64,000 nt of DNA from Photobacterium atrarenae (GCF_024380015.1 NZ_CP101508.1:1178902-1242901), one strand, 5' to 3'; positions 19,407 to 30,113 are shown, counted from the first letter of the stretch. Notes: generated by a model not told the origin, from the sequence alone. Program-made: numbers and translations.

Positions 19407-20133
19407 AGAATTTATGCCTGAAAAGCTGGCCAAGGCAATTGCAAACCCGCTTTTCCCGGCACTGGATAACGATCTGCGCTCAGGTCGCCACATCGGCAGC
19501 GAAGATTTAGATAAGCACGCCCTGCTGATTGAATTCGAGCAGGCGCTGGCCCTGTTTTATAAGCGTTATAACGCCGAACTGGTGCGCGCACCAGAAGGCT
19601 TTTTCTATCTGCGCCCGCGTTCGACCTCGCTGATCAGCCGCTCGGTCTTGTCCGAGATCGACATGCTGGTGGGCAAGGTACTGTGTTTCCTTTACCTGAG
19701 CCCGGAGCGTCTGGCCCAGGAAGGGATCTTCAGCAACCAGGAGCTGTTTGACGAGCTGATGTCTCTGGCCGATGAGCAGAAGCTGATGAAGTTGGTCACC
19801 CACCGGGCCAGCGGTTCGGATCTGGACCGGGAAAAACTGTTCGACAAAGTGAAAACCTCGCTGCGACGCCTGCGCCGGATCGGGATGGTGATCCCGGTCG
19901 GTGAAAACGGCAAATTCCGGATCAGCGAAGCGGTGTTCCGTTTCGGTGCCGATGTACGCACCGGCGATGATGTCCGTGAAGCCCAGCTGCGCCTGATCCG
20001 TGATGGTGAAGCGGTGGTGGTGCATCAGCAGGAGCCGAGCCAGTCCAGTCTGCTGGATATGGCTGAAGATCAAGTGGTCGAAGAACAACTGGAGCTGGCC
20101 ACCGAGCCAGCCGGACAGGAGGATGAAGCCTGA
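19387..20133 (+). CDS. mukE: Chromosome partition protein MukE (kite subunit)
   Basis: MukE dimers bind the middle of MukF and modulate the MukB ATPase. The 248-residue protein has two winged-helix domains, with the family stretches [52 protein letters not shown] and [20 protein letters not shown]. The C-terminus is acidic. It overlaps mukF by 20 bases and mukB by one base (TGATGG), as in other gammaproteobacteria. Confidence 0.97.
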   Translation: MSSINIEEFMPEKLAKAIANPLFPALDNDLRSGRHIGSEDLDKHALLIEFEQALALFYKRYNAELVRAPEGFFYLRPRSTSLISRSVLSEIDMLVGKVLCFLYLSPERLAQEGIFSNQELFDELMSLADEQKLMKLVTHRASGSDLDREKLFDKVKTSLRRLRRIGMVIPVGENGKFRISEAVFRFGADVRTGDDVREAQLRLIRDGEAVVVHQQEPSQSSLLDMAEDQVVEEQLELATEPAGQEDEA

Positions 20134-23100
20134 TGGAACGCGGTAAGTATCAATCGCTGACAATGGTCAACTGGAACGGCTTTTTTGCCCGGACCTTTGA
20201 CATTGATAACCTGGTCACCACGCTGTCGGGCGGCAACGGCGCCGGGAAATCAACCACCATGGCGGCCTTCATTACCTCGCTGATCCCGGATCAGAGCCTG
20301 CTGCATTTCCGCAATACCACGGAAGCGGGCAGCTCCAACGCCTCTCGCGATAAAGGTCTGCACGGTAAACTCAAGCCGGGTGCCTGTTACGCCGCGCTGG
20401 ATGTGGTGAACTCGAAAAACCAGCGTATTATGTTTGCGGTCAAGCTGCAGCAGGTCGCGGGCCGGGACAAAAAAGTCGATATCAAGCCGTTTATCATCCA
20501 AGGCTTGCCGTCGCAGGTGAAACCGACGGAAGTCCTGGTGGAAACCCTGTCTGAAAATCAGGCCCGGGTGCGCCAGATCAACGAAGTCAAAGATGTCGTC
20601 ACTGAGATGGAAGGGGTGCAGTTTAAAGCCTTTAATTCCGTCACCGATTATCATGCGCAGATGTTTGAATTCGGCGTGCTGCCGAAGAAGCTGCGTAACA
20701 GCAGCGATCGCTCCAAATTCTACCGCCTGATCGAAGCCTCGCTGTACGGTGGGATCTCGAGCGCCATTACCCGCTCGCTGCGAGACTACCTGCTGCCGCA
20801 AAACACCGGGGTGAAAAAGGCTTTCCAGGATATGGAAGCGGCGCTGCGCGAAAACCGCATGACGCTGGAAGCGATCAAGCTGACTCAGAACGATCGGGAT
20901 CTGTTTAAACATCTGATCACCGAGGCAACGAACTATGTTGCCGCCGACTATATGCGCCACGCCAATGAGCGGCGCAAAAAGCTGGAAATGACCCTGAGCC
21001 TGCGCGGCGAGCTGACCGGCTCGCGCCAGCAGCTTGAGGATCAGCAGCGCGCACTGACAAACATGACCGGTGAGCTTGATGAGCTGACCGAGCTGGAAGG
21101 GGCGCTGGAGCAGGATCATCAGGCGGCGTCGGATCACCTGCAACTGGTGCAGACGGCGGTTCGCCAGCAAGAGAAAATCGAGCGCTATCGTGAAGATCTC
21201 GAAGCGCTGACCGAGCGCCTGGAAGAGCAGGTGGTGGTGGTTGAAGAAGCCGCCGAGCAGCTGGCGATGGCCGAAGAGCAGGCGCTGCTGTCTGAAGAAG
21301 AAGTCGACAGCCTGAAAACTCAGCTCGCTGATTACCAGCAGGCGCTGGATATGCAGCAGACCCGTGCCCTGCAATACCAGCAGGCGGTACAGGCGCTGGA
21401 AAAAGCGCGTGAACTGGCCAATGACCATCAGCTGCTGCCGGATCAGGCGGTGCCGTATCTGGCCCAGCTGAAAAAAGAGCAGGATACCCAGACCACGGCT
21501 TTGCTGGCCCTTAAGCACAAGCTGGATATGTCTTCTGCGGCAGCCCGCCAGTTTGAGAAAGGATTGGCGATTGTCACCACCATCGCCGGCACGGTCGAGC
21601 GCTCAGGTGCGGCAGACAAAGCGCGTGAGCTGATTGCCCATGCCCGTCAATTGCGTGGTATTGCCGATCGTGGCGAGCAGCTGAAATCTCAGTACCGCGA
21701 TCTGGAGCGCAGCATGCGTAGCCAGCGCCAGGCACTGGAGATGGCCGAGCAGTATGCCAAACGCTTTGCGATGACCATCGATGGCGAGCTGGCGTTGGCC
21801 GAAGAGCAGGCCCGTCATGAGGCCACGCTGGAAAGTCTGGAACAACAGCAGGCAGATTTGGTTGAGCAACGCAGCGAGTTGCGTCGCCAGGAACAGCAGC
21901 TGGGCACTCAAATCAGCACCCTGGAAGCTGCCGCGCCGGCCTGGATCGCCGCGTCGGAATCTCTGGACAAGCTGGCCGAGCAGTCCGGGCAAGAGCTGCA
22001 CGACAGTCAAAGCGTGATGGCGGCCATGCAGCAGACGCTGGATAAAGAGCGTGAGGCATCGACGGCCCGGGATCAGCTGGCCGCGCGTAAAGTGCAGCTG
22101 GAGCTGGATATCGAACGTCTTGCGCAGCCGGGCGGCAGCGATGACTCGCGTCTGCGTGCGCTGGCCGACACTTTGGGCGGTTGTCTGCTGTCTGAAATCT
22201 ATGACGATATCACCATTGATGACGCGCCGTATTTCAGCGCCATGTACGGTCCGGCCCGTCACGCGATTGTGGTTCCGGATCTGAAAGGCATTAAGGAAAA
22301 GCTGGTTGATCTGGACGACTGTCCGGACGATTTGTACATCATCGAAGGCGATGCCGATTCGTTTGATGACAGTGGCTTTGATGTGGATGAGCTGGATCAG
22401 GCGGTGTGCGTCCATCTTAATGACCGTCAGCTACGTTACTCCCGATTCCCGAAAGTGCCGCTGTTTGGCCGCGCGGCCCGTGAGCAGCGTTTAGAACAGC
22501 TGCGCGACGAGCGCGAGCAGGTGGTGGAAGAGCACGCGAAAGCGGCGTTCGATGCCCAGAAACTGCAGCGTCTGTACCAGAGTTTTAACAGCTTTGTGGC
22601 CACCCATATGGGCGTGGTTTTCAATGCTGACCCGGAAGCGGCGCTGAAAATTGCCCGCGATCAGCGCAGCCAGATCCAGCGTCAGCTGTCAGAGACGGCC
22701 GCGCAGGAGCAGCAGCAGCGTAGTCAGCTTGCTGCTGCCCGTGAAGGCCTGGCGTTGCTGGGTAAACTGAGCCCGCTGGTTAGCCTGCTGGAAGATGACA
22801 CCCTGGCGGCGCGATTTGAAGAAGTCGAGCAACAGTTGTCGCAACTGGATGAAGCATGCAGTTACCTGGACCGTCACGGTAAGGCAATTGCCGAACTGGA
22901 AGGGCTGGTCTCCGCCCTGGATGCCGATCCGGAGCAGTTTGATGCGATGCAGGCCGATTATGAGCAGGCTGACCGCCAGCTTCAGGCGCTGAAGACCAAA
23001 ATTTTCACCGTGGCCGATTTGGTCGAGCGTCGCCATCATTTCAGTTACGCCGATTCGGTCGAGTTGCTGAACAAGAGCTCGGAGCTCAATGAGCAGCTCA

Positions 23101-24599
23101 AAGCCAAACTGGTGGCCGCCGAGCGAGAGCGTAACCGCAACCGTGAAGCACTGAAGCAGAGCCGGGCTCAAACCAACCAGTATAACCAGTTGCTGGCCTC
23201 GCTGAAAAGTTCGCATCAGGCCAAGCTGGAAACCGTGCAGGAGTTTGAACGCGAGTTACAGGAGCTGGGTGTCCGTGCCGATGTGGAAGCAGAAGAGCGT
23301 GCCCGCCTGCGCCGTGATGAGTTGAGCGAGCGTTTGCACAGCTCCCGTAGCCGTCGCAGCCAGCTGGAAAAAGCGATCACTTCCGTCGAGCTGGAAATGA
23401 AAGGCCTAGTGAAGCGACTGCGCAAGGTCGGAAAAGAGTATCAGGAAATTCGTAAACTGGTGGTGGCCGCCAAAGCCGGCTGGTGCGCCGTGCTGCGCCT
23501 GGCGCGCGAGAGCGATGTTGAACGTCGTCTGCACCGCCGTGAAATGGCGTATATGTCAGCTGACGAGCTGCGTTCGCTGTCGGATAAATCCCTCGGTGCG
23601 TTGCGCTTGGCGGTGGCCGATAACGACGATCTGCGCGATGCACTTCGCGCTTCGGAAGATGTCTCCCGGCCAGAGCGCAAGGTTCTGTTCTACATTGCGG
23701 TGTACCAGCACCTGCGGGAGCGGATCCGTCATGACATCATCCGCACCGATGATCCGGTCGAAGCGATCGAAGAGATGGAAGTGGAGCTGGCTCGCCTGAG
23801 CGATGAGCTGTCTGCCCGCGAGCAGCGTCTGGCGATCAGCTCGGACTCGGTAGCCAACATTATCCGCAAGACCATCCAGCGTGAGCAGAACCGGATCCGG
23901 ATGCTGAACCAGGGGCTGCAAAACATCGGCTTTGGTCAGGTCAAAGGGGTTCGCCTGAATGTGAAAGTGCGCGATACCCACGAATCCTTGCTCAGTGGTC
24001 TGGCAGAGCAGCAGGAGCAGCATCAGGATCTGTTCGGTAACCAGCGGTTGTCGTTCTCTGAAGCCATGGCTAAGCTGTTCCAGCGTCTGAACCCGCATAT
24101 CGATATGGGTCAGCGCTCGCCTCAGGTGATGGGCGAAGAGCTGCTGGATTATCGTAACTACCTGGAGCTGAGCATTGAGGTTAACCGTGGCACCGATGGT
24201 TGGTTACAGGCGGAATCTGGCGCGCTGTCGACCGGTGAGGCGATTGGTACCGGCCAGGCGATCCTGCTGATGGTGGTCCAGAGCTGGGAAGAAGAGTCTC
24301 GCCGCTTGCGCGGTAAAGACATTATTCCGTGTCGTTTACTATTCCTGGATGAGGCAGCGCGTCTGGATGCCAAGTCGATTGCTACGCTGTTTGAGTTGTG
24401 TGAGCGGTTGGATATGCAGTTGCTGATTGCCGCGCCGGAGAATATCAGTCCGGAGAAAGGAACCACTTATAAGCTGGTGCGGAAGATCTTCAAAGATCGC
24501 GAGCATGTACATGTGGTCGGCCTGCGTGGTTTCGGCCAGGAGCCGAAAGTCACGGCATCGCTTCAGGAAGCGCTGACACTGGCACCAGAGCCGGCCTAA
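20133..24599 (+). CDS. mukB: Chromosome partition protein MukB (SMC-like ATPase)
   Basis: MukB is the SMC-like ATPase of the MukBEF condensin. The 1488-residue product has the usual layout. An N-terminal half-head carries Walker A GGNGAGKS at residues 33-40. Two long Gln/Glu/Leu-rich coiled coils flank a hinge at about residues 660-780. The C-terminal half-head has the [18 protein letters not shown] signature and Walker B ([17 protein letters not shown]). Length and motifs are normal (E. coli 1486). It is the last gene of cmoM-mukFEB and is followed by an intrinsic terminator. MukBEF replaces SMC-ScpAB only in enterobacteria, vibrios and relatives, which helps place the organism. Confidence 0.98.
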   Translation: MERGKYQSLTMVNWNGFFARTFDIDNLVTTLSGGNGAGKSTTMAAFITSLIPDQSLLHFRNTTEAGSSNASRDKGLHGKLKPGACYAALDVVNSKNQRIMFAVKLQQVAGRDKKVDIKPFIIQGLPSQVKPTEVLVETLSENQARVRQINEVKDVVTEMEGVQFKAFNSVTDYHAQMFEFGVLPKKLRNSSDRSKFYRLIEASLYGGISSAITRSLRDYLLPQNTGVKKAFQDMEAALRENRMTLEAIKLTQNDRDLFKHLITEATNYVAADYMRHANERRKKLEMTLSLRGELTGSRQQLEDQQRALTNMTGELDELTELEGALEQDHQAASDHLQLVQTAVRQQEKIERYREDLEALTERLEEQVVVVEEAAEQLAMAEEQALLSEEEVDSLKTQLADYQQALDMQQTRALQYQQAVQALEKARELANDHQLLPDQAVPYLAQLKKEQDTQTTALLALKHKLDMSSAAARQFEKGLAIVTTIAGTVERSGAADKARELIAHARQLRGIADRGEQLKSQYRDLERSMRSQRQALEMAEQYAKRFAMTIDGELALAEEQARHEATLESLEQQQADLVEQRSELRRQEQQLGTQISTLEAAAPAWIAASESLDKLAEQSGQELHDSQSVMAAMQQTLDKEREASTARDQLAARKVQLELDIERLAQPGGSDDSRLRALADTLGGCLLSEIYDDITIDDAPYFSAMYGPARHAIVVPDLKGIKEKLVDLDDCPDDLYIIEGDADSFDDSGFDVDELDQAVCVHLNDRQLRYSRFPKVPLFGRAAREQRLEQLRDEREQVVEEHAKAAFDAQKLQRLYQSFNSFVATHMGVVFNADPEAALKIARDQRSQIQRQLSETAAQEQQQRSQLAAAREGLALLGKLSPLVSLLEDDTLAARFEEVEQQLSQLDEACSYLDRHGKAIAELEGLVSALDADPEQFDAMQADYEQADRQLQALKTKIFTVADLVERRHHFSYADSVELLNKSSELNEQLKAKLVAAERERNRNREALKQSRAQTNQYNQLLASLKSSHQAKLETVQEFERELQELGVRADVEAEERARLRRDELSERLHSSRSRRSQLEKAITSVELEMKGLVKRLRKVGKEYQEIRKLVVAAKAGWCAVLRLARESDVERRLHRREMAYMSADELRSLSDKSLGALRLAVADNDDLRDALRASEDVSRPERKVLFYIAVYQHLRERIRHDIIRTDDPVEAIEEMEVELARLSDELSAREQRLAISSDSVANIIRKTIQREQNRIRMLNQGLQNIGFGQVKGVRLNVKVRDTHESLLSGLAEQQEQHQDLFGNQRLSFSEAMAKLFQRLNPHIDMGQRSPQVMGEELLDYRNYLELSIEVNRGTDGWLQAESGALSTGEAIGTGQAILLMVVQSWEEESRRLRGKDIIPCRLLFLDEAARLDAKSIATLFELCERLDMQLLIAAPENISPEKGTTYKLVRKIFKDREHVHVVGLRGFGQEPKVTASLQEALTLAPEPA

Positions 24600-24630
24600 C
24601 GCCGTCAAAACAGTGATTATTTTATGATGA

Positions 24631-24656
24631 AGGTCGGGTTTTCCCGGCCTTTTTTG
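24631..24656 (+). terminator. Intrinsic terminator after mukB
   Basis: The stem AGGTCGGG / CCCGGCCT (one G-T wobble) has a TTTT loop and is followed by a T6 run. It lies 31 bases past the mukB stop. Confidence 0.9.
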
Positions 24657-24869
24657 TGCGCGTTTCTTATCATTCCTGACCGAATGTCTTGTTCCTAAGA
24701 TCCTTATCTCATTACTTAATTGCGCTACCGATAAATAATTTGCCCAGCCATAACCCTCTAAAATTTGAACTGTTGGATTCGGTCATTCAAAACTACAAGC
24801 CAAGTACAGCGGCGGCCAGAGCAGCGGCTTGGTAACGACCAATTTACACGTTGTCGTAGGGGTGTAGAG

Positions 24870-25856
24870 ATGAAAAATATAATACTAACGATGCTTGCCA
24901 CTTTGGTGGTGGCTGGGTGTGGCGGATCAGATGGCGATAATACCATCGTCTCAGATGTGGGCAGTGGGGCAGATTCAGTGCCGATTTCTGTCGATGTGTC
25001 TAAGCCGCCAACAGAGGTTCCGCCAAGTGATGATGATTTACAGGCCTGTATGGCGATCGAGTCGGTTAAGCTGACAGACCTGGCCGGGAATATTGTGGAG
25101 TGGACCACACGCAGTATGACCAACCCGGAAGAAATGAGCTCTCAGCAGTGTATTCCACAGGATTCGTCCATTCCGGTCGATAGTGACGGCTATCCGAAAT
25201 TTATCGTGATTGACCTTTATGATATTACCGGGGTTGATTTGGTGCACCTGATTTCCGAGCAGTTGGTGCCGGTGGGTGAGTATGTCAGTATGAGCCTGTC
25301 GATTCTACAGGGCGAATACGGCGACTTCCTTGATACACCCTATTCCTATGTCGGCAGTCTGGTTGATAAGCAGAAAATGGAAATTGTCGATGAGCTGACG
25401 TTCGACGGCCTGAACATCAATATTGATGTCCCGGAAACCTTTACCATGGCCTTCGATTTCCGCAGTATGATCCAAATGGTCGAAGGGGCGTATTACCTGA
25501 AAAATGAAGGGCTGCGCCTGGTGAAAAACGCCTTGTCCGGCGGTATTTTCGGGGACATTAATACCGGCTCCTGCCCGTCAAATGACGATGCTTATGTCTA
25601 TTTGTATGAATCGGACAGTGAGCAATACGGCGATCTGGGATCAGAGTATACCCCGGTGATGACGGCCAAAGTGACCGAAGACAATCAGTACACCATGTCT
25701 TACGTGCCGGAGGGCCACTACGATGTGGTGCTGGTGTGTGACGGCCTGAAAGACGCACCGGATCAGATTGACCTTGACATCGATCTTGACGGCGATGCGG
25801 CGAAGTACACTGATCAGCATGTCGAGAGTGGTGAGCAAAAATACCTGCCGCTCTAG
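24870..25856 (+). CDS. Putative DUF4382-like lipoprotein
   Basis: This 328-residue lipoprotein has a signal peptide ending in the lipobox VVAG-C, with Cys17 the predicted lipidated residue. A Gly/Asp/Ser-rich linker follows. The middle shows the DUF4382 pattern: a conserved strand (MAIESVKLTDLAGN), then FIVIDLYDITGVDLVHLIS and LVPVGEYVSMSLSIL. The C-terminal part resembles the later carbohydrate-regulatory-like repeat (MTAKVTEDNQYTMSYVPEGH YDVVLVC region). The ATG at 24870 has a GTAGGGGTG ribosome site; the open frame extends 35 codons further without signal features. Its function is unknown. It stands alone between the mukB terminator and a 389-base gap. Confidence 0.7.
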   Translation: MKNIILTMLATLVVAGCGGSDGDNTIVSDVGSGADSVPISVDVSKPPTEVPPSDDDLQACMAIESVKLTDLAGNIVEWTTRSMTNPEEMSSQQCIPQDSSIPVDSDGYPKFIVIDLYDITGVDLVHLISEQLVPVGEYVSMSLSILQGEYGDFLDTPYSYVGSLVDKQKMEIVDELTFDGLNINIDVPETFTMAFDFRSMIQMVEGAYYLKNEGLRLVKNALSGGIFGDINTGSCPSNDDAYVYLYESDSEQYGDLGSEYTPVMTAKVTEDNQYTMSYVPEGHYDVVLVCDGLKDAPDQIDLDIDLDGDAAKYTDQHVESGEQKYLPL

Positions 25857-26245
25857 CGGCGGGATTGCAACAAGCTTCGCGATGCGAAGTGATGAGAGTA
25901 AATAGAGCACACCCAAACCGCCAGCGGAGTCTGGCGGGGCGGGCAGACGCCGCAGGTGATACGACAGGGATACACAGCCAACAAATGCAGCGTCATTCAG
26001 CGCCGATTCAGTAGAGAACGTTAGAATGTTAACCGTTTTAAGATGATCAACCTCTCAAAATTCTGATCTCAGACTAAAAAATTGCAATCTTTCCTCCTTA
26101 TCTAACTTGCTGACCCAAAGGCAAATCCCATGGGATGTCCGTAAACCTGGTCATTTCTGCCTGACTAAATCCGGTTGTTTTTTAATCATCAGTTCTATAG
26201 ATTTCTTTCCTACGCGATTTTGGATTGATGGAAAGAGAACCTTTT
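25857..26245. other. 389-base gene-free region with short palindromes
   Basis: No gene was found. Two perfect small hairpins are present: CTTCGC-GAT-GCGAAG at 25875-25889 and CCGCCAG-6-CTGGCGG at 25918-25937. Neither has a T run, though either could end the lipoprotein transcript. The right half (26030-26245) is AT-rich and probably holds the promoter of the Sel1-repeat gene, but no clear -35/-10 pair stands out. Confidence 0.5.
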
Positions 26246-27031
26246 ATGCCTGCAGTAATGACCCTAAAGAAAGTTGTTTTTGGTGCCATGCTTGGCCTTG
26301 CGGTTACTGGCTATGGAACGGCCCAGGCTTCAAATACCACATCTCCGACAAACCACCTGCTTTCAACCCTGAACTATGTTGAGCTGGAAGCGGAGCAGGG
26401 GGACAAGAATATGCAGTTGTTCTTGGGACGTGCATATCTTGAAGGGACCAATGGTTTGCAAGCCGATCCGATGAAAGGTATGTACTGGCTGGAAAAAGCT
26501 GCGGTTGATATGCCGGAAGTGAAAACCATGATTGGTGATCTGTTTAAAGCGGGTCGACTGCTGCCGAAGAACAATGATCTGGCGGTTCGCTGGTACACTG
26601 CAGCAGCGAAAGAAGGGGATGTTCCTGCGATGGTCGAACTGGGCGCTTACTATGCTTCGGGCGCCACCGGCAAAGTGGACTGCGGGAATGCGATCAAATG
26701 GTTCAATGAAGCGGCGAACGGTGGCTCACTGGACTCCAAGCGTAACCTGGTGTGGCTGTATGCTACCTGTGCCGATGAGCGGATGCGAGATGGTGAGCGG
26801 GCATTAAAGCTGGCCAAGCAGGTTCTGAAGCGTGACGGCACCGGCGATGCGGGTGATTACGATAACCTAGCGGCTGCGTATGCTGCCTGTGGAGAGTTCC
26901 GTCGTGCGGTCGAAGCGCAGGAAGTTGCGATGGATAAACTGGAAGATACCCAGGGCCAGCGCTACGCCAAGTTTGAAAAACGTCTGGAACTGTATCGTCA
27001 GAATCAAACGATCTTCACTGCGTCTCTGTAA
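26246..27031 (+). CDS. Secreted Sel1-repeat (TPR-like) protein
   Basis: This 261-residue protein has a signal peptide (LKKVVFGAMLGLAVTGYGTAQA) followed by Sel1-type repeats. Examples are GDKNMQLFLGRAYLEGTNGL...GMYWLEKAAV, ...LAVRWYTAAAKEGDVPAMVELG and ...NAIKWFNEAANGGSLDSKRNL. The last repeat looks like a plain TPR (YDNLAAAYAACGEFRRAVEAQE). Such proteins are usually periplasmic adaptors; no specific partner can be named. I chose the ATG at 26246 because GAAAGAGAA precedes it at proper spacing; upstream in-frame starts at 26225 and 26228 have no ribosome site. It stands alone and has its own strong terminator. Confidence 0.8.
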   Translation: MPAVMTLKKVVFGAMLGLAVTGYGTAQASNTTSPTNHLLSTLNYVELEAEQGDKNMQLFLGRAYLEGTNGLQADPMKGMYWLEKAAVDMPEVKTMIGDLFKAGRLLPKNNDLAVRWYTAAAKEGDVPAMVELGAYYASGATGKVDCGNAIKWFNEAANGGSLDSKRNLVWLYATCADERMRDGERALKLAKQVLKRDGTGDAGDYDNLAAAYAACGEFRRAVEAQEVAMDKLEDTQGQRYAKFEKRLELYRQNQTIFTASL

Positions 27032-27047
27032 TCTTATCATTTTTCAA

Positions 27048-27089
27048 AAGCCGGCTCCCATCTGCATTCTGGGAGCCGGCTTCTTCTGT
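27048..27089 (+). terminator. Hairpin terminator after Sel1-repeat gene
   Basis: A perfect 13-base stem (AAGCCGGCTCCCA / TGGGAGCCGGCTT) with a 9-base loop is followed by a weak T-rich tail (CTTCTG). Confidence 0.75.
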
Positions 27090-27322
27090 ATCTGCCATCT
27101 TGCAGACTTTTTCTGTTGGTGCGATGCGGTATTGCGACTGGTGATCGCCAGCCATCGCGTGTGCACCCAGCCTTATGGGTATCATTAACTATAATGAGGT
27201 TGGGTGAAATCAAGCCTTTGTGAGTTCGGCACAGGTTCATCCGCGCAGAGTCAGGTAAACTCGCGCGTTGATGAGCCGGCCTGATGTGGCCGGCAGCGAA
27301 AATGGGATGAAGCTGGAACACC

Positions 27323-27760
27323 ATGAAACGAGAGCAACAACAAGTGAGTGAAGATGTAAAACCGACGGCACCGGTCTATGGGGTCGGAGACAGTACGTTG
27401 CGGGCTGCCGGTGGTGAAACCGGAGTCAGAGCGCTGGTCGATGCGTTTTATGACTATATGGACACTTTGCCGGAGGCTGCGGGGATCCGTGCCATGCATG
27501 ATGCCGATTTGTCGGAGTCCCGTGACAAACTGACGACATTTTTGATTGGCTGGATGGGCGGGCCGTCCAACTATGCCGAGAAGTACGGCAGTATCAATAT
27601 TCCGGGGGCTCACCGTCACCTGGCAATTGGCCTGGCGGAAAAAGAGGCCTGGTTGCTGTGTATGCAAAAAGCCCTGGACGATCAGGACTACGAAGAGGTC
27701 TTTAAGCGTTATGTGATGGTTCAGCTCTCTTTTCCGGCGGAAATGTGCCGCAATCGCTAG
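27323..27760 (+). CDS. Group II truncated haemoglobin
   Basis: This 145-residue protein carries the group II truncated globin pattern: LVDAFYDYMDTLPEA in the early helices, TTFLIGWMGGPSNYAEKYGS, HRHLAIGLAEKEAWLLCMQKAL containing the proximal His and the conserved Trp, and a C-terminal FPAEMCRNR. These small cytoplasmic globins bind O2 or NO and are linked to oxygen or nitrosative stress handling; this one has no adjacent partner that would narrow the role. The ATG at 27323 follows a modest GGAACACC ribosome site. The N-terminal 15-20 residues are hydrophilic and probably disordered. A strong terminator follows. Confidence 0.88.
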   Translation: MKREQQQVSEDVKPTAPVYGVGDSTLRAAGGETGVRALVDAFYDYMDTLPEAAGIRAMHDADLSESRDKLTTFLIGWMGGPSNYAEKYGSINIPGAHRHLAIGLAEKEAWLLCMQKALDDQDYEEVFKRYVMVQLSFPAEMCRNR

Positions 27761-27788
27761 CCGCTTGCTTGATCGCCTCACCGAAATC

Positions 27789-27835
27789 ACAGCGACCCGC
27801 ACGGCAGCTACTGCCTGCGGGTCGCTGTTCGTTTT
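27789..27835 (+). terminator. Nested hairpin terminator after the globin gene
   Basis: A perfect 12-base stem (27789-27800 with 27817-27828) contains an inner GGCAG/CTGCC hairpin and is followed by TTCGTTTT. Confidence 0.75.
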
Positions 27836-27857
27836 AAATCACTTTCAAAGCTTTCAT

Positions 27858-28129
27858 TCAGAAGTCCCAATGCTGGCGAAAGAATTCGTCAATCGCTTCC
27901 AGGGCTTTTTCTAAATACTCTTTCCAGTCACGGTCCGGGATGGGTCTTGCTGACGTTGGAAAAACCATTGCTCTTTGAGCCTCCGCCTGAAGGGATTTGG
28001 TATTACTTCGTCCTTTAAGTATATCAAAGCGGATGGCCGCCACAGGTGAGGAGTGGGGGTATCGTCCGGGGACTGCGTTGGAAAACTATTCACCCGTTCC
28101 TGCTCAAGTTTATTCGGGAATTCATTCAA
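27858..28129 (-). other. Possible remnant coding sequence in two frames
   Basis: Two minus-strand reading frames overlap here. One opens at the ATG at 28129 (MNEFPNKLEQERVNSFPTQ) and closes at 27911. The other runs from about 28088 to 27858 and ends with a well-formed stretch, PDRDWKEYLEKALEAID then EFFRQHWDF. A plausible protein would use the first frame and shift to the second, so this may be a frameshifted or decayed small gene, or chance. I do not recognise either product. The region also contains two imperfect copies of a GTCCGGG...CGTTGGAAAA segment. Confidence 0.25.
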
Positions 28130-28359
28130 GAATCATTTGGGCAATGATTTAAAAGTCCGCATGGACGCGGCAATAAAGCACGTAATCTATCGACTCAGAT
28201 AAATTATTCTATTTCTAAGATATGGGCGAATTAACTTGCTGTTCTTCATTGTTTTTATTTATTCCAAAACGGAATGAATTACCATCCAACCTTTCGCTGT
28301 TCAGCAAGTTGGCCGCAATGATACTGTCAGCGTCCACACAGTTTCAGAGCAAAGACGAA

Positions 28360-29130
28360 ATGGATATTTCTTTAGATATTCTGGCCATGTTATTTCTGGT
28401 TGCGGGCCTGGCCGGGTTTATTGATGCAATTGCCGGCGGTGGCGGCCTGTTGACGGTGCCAGCACTGTTGGCAGCCGGGATCCCGCCAGCCCAGACTCTG
28501 GCGACCAATAAACTGCAAAGCTCTTTCGGCAGCTTTTCCGCAACGCTGTACTTTGTCCGGAGTGGCCTGGTGCGACTGAGTGACATGCGCAATGCGATCA
28601 TCTGTACCTTTATTGGCTCCATGCTTGGAGCGGAACTGGTTCAGCGAATTGATGCCGGGATCTTAACCAGCTTGATCCCAGGCTTGCTGGTGGCGATTTC
28701 GCTTTACTTTCTGCTGGCACCTCAGGTCGGCCAGGGCGGCGGTACACCGAAACTGTCGGACAATGCGTTTGCGTTAACCATCGGCACCAGTGTTGGCTTT
28801 TATGATGGCTTTTTCGGTCCGGGCACCGGTTCACTGTTTACCGTCGGTTTTGTTGCAATTGCTCAGCTAGGGCTGGTCGAGGCCACGGCACGCACCAAGG
28901 TCCTCAACTTCACGTCCAACATAGCAGCCTTGCTGTTTTTTATTCTGGCCGGTCTGCCAGTATGGGAAGTCGGTCTGATTATGGCCGTGGGCGGATTCCT
29001 AGGCGCTCGGGTAGGTGCGAAAGTGGCAGTGACCAAAGGGCGAAAACTGATCCGCCCGATGGTGGTAAGCATCTCTATGCTGATGGCGCTCAAGCTTCTG
29101 TGGGAACAGCATCCGCAATGGTTTCAATGA
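28360..29130 (+). CDS. TSUP family membrane transporter (TauE/SafE, YfcA-like)
   Basis: This 256-residue polytopic protein of the sulfite/organosulfonate exporter family resembles E. coli YfcA. It has about eight hydrophobic helices and two family repeats: LAGFIDAIAGGGGLLTVPAL near residue 16, and the later SVGFYDGFFGPGTGSLF. The substrate is unknown; family members move sulfite, sulfonates or other small anions. I chose the ATG at 28360 (MDISLDILAMLF) because it aligns with YfcA; the longer frame from 28222 adds a non-conserved stretch. Its 3' end overlaps the convergent LysR gene by 41 bases. Confidence 0.85.
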   Translation: MDISLDILAMLFLVAGLAGFIDAIAGGGGLLTVPALLAAGIPPAQTLATNKLQSSFGSFSATLYFVRSGLVRLSDMRNAIICTFIGSMLGAELVQRIDAGILTSLIPGLLVAISLYFLLAPQVGQGGGTPKLSDNAFALTIGTSVGFYDGFFGPGTGSLFTVGFVAIAQLGLVEATARTKVLNFTSNIAALLFFILAGLPVWEVGLIMAVGGFLGARVGAKVAVTKGRKLIRPMVVSISMLMALKLLWEQHPQWFQ

Positions 29131-29935
29131 GTCGCTGAACCCGCGTTGAACGGTAGGTTTTGTGCCGGTAGCACAAGTGAACCGGGCGGGTGAGGTGGTC
29201 CAAGAAATCGAAGTGGTGGCAGTGCACCGGATCAATCTTGAGTGCTTTGACAATCGACTGCGGGATCAGAGCCGGCGCTACGCCGCCGAGCGCGAGCTGG
29301 GCTGAAGCGGTGTAGGAGTCCATCTCCATCAGTGGCAGGATCCCCGCCTGCTGGAGCAGGCTGGCCTGGTATGCGTTGGCCGGGTTTTTCAGGTCGTTGA
29401 CCAGGATAGCATCCGGCTGACGGCCAAGCGGCTGGTGACTGACAATGGAAAACGGCTCATCCAGCAAGTGTCGGGTGGCCAGCCCGTGGTGCGGCGGCAG
29501 GTGTCCGGCACAGAAGCCCAGGGTGGCATCACCGGATTGGACCCGCTCAATAATGACCGGGGTGTGATGGGTTGAGATCGAGATATAGGGATCGATATGC
29601 AGGTACTCGCCCAGCCGCTGGCCGAGATATCCGGCGACCAGGGTTTCTGAGCAGGCGAGGGAGATCAGGGTCTGATCCTGGACGTGTTGCTGCTCGTAAA
29701 TCAGTCCCTTCAGCTCGCGATAGCTCGGACCGACGTTGCGGATCAGGGCATCTGCATCCGCAGTCAGCTTAATTCGCCGTCCGTCCGGCTCTATCAGCTT
29801 TTTCCCCAGCCGCTTCTCCAGCCCGGCGATGCGCTTACTGACCGCACTCTGGCTGATATACAGGGTACTGCCTGCTTTACTCATGGTGCCTTCTCTGGCC
29901 AGAACCAGCAAAGTCTCAATCCCTTCTAACAGCAC
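29090..29935 (-). CDS. LysR-family transcriptional regulator
   Basis: This 281-residue regulator has the LysR helix-turn-helix in residues 3-60 (EGIETLLVLAREGTMSKAGS, then LYISQSAVSKRIAGLEKRLG) and an effector-binding domain after it. I chose the GTG at 29935 because AAGGAG lies 6 bases upstream on the coding strand and the resulting N-terminus fits LysR proteins; the open frame continues to a TTG at 29965 with no ribosome site. The neighbouring TSUP exporter is convergent and overlaps by 41 bases, so a regulatory link is possible but the layout is not the usual divergent one. The effector is unknown. Confidence 0.85.
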   Translation of the reverse strand: MLLEGIETLLVLAREGTMSKAGSTLYISQSAVSKRIAGLEKRLGKKLIEPDGRRIKLTADADALIRNVGPSYRELKGLIYEQQHVQDQTLISLACSETLVAGYLGQRLGEYLHIDPYISISTHHTPVIIERVQSGDATLGFCAGHLPPHHGLATRHLLDEPFSIVSHQPLGRQPDAILVNDLKNPANAYQASLLQQAGILPLMEMDSYTASAQLALGGVAPALIPQSIVKALKIDPVHCHHFDFLDHLTRPVHLCYRHKTYRSTRVQRLIETIADAVPTEA

Positions 29936-30113
29936 GCAATACTCCTTGTCGCTTGTAATACTCAACGCTCGTGTGATGTCGGGTGATTATACCCTGATAG
30001 CGTGCCGTGGGGCAGTGCTGGTGGAGTCCGGGGGTGTATGCGAAGCGGTGTGAGCTGGATGGGAAAAGGGGGCCTAAATAGCCGGCAGACCGGCTATCTA
30101 TGCTGTGACCGGG

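Noticed and set aside
18444..19493. 349-codon minus-strand open frame
   Set aside because: It is antisense to mukF and mukE and has no coding features of its own.
20250..21518. 422-codon minus-strand open frame
   Set aside because: It is antisense to the mukB coiled coil; the Gln/Leu richness simply mirrors the coiled-coil codons.
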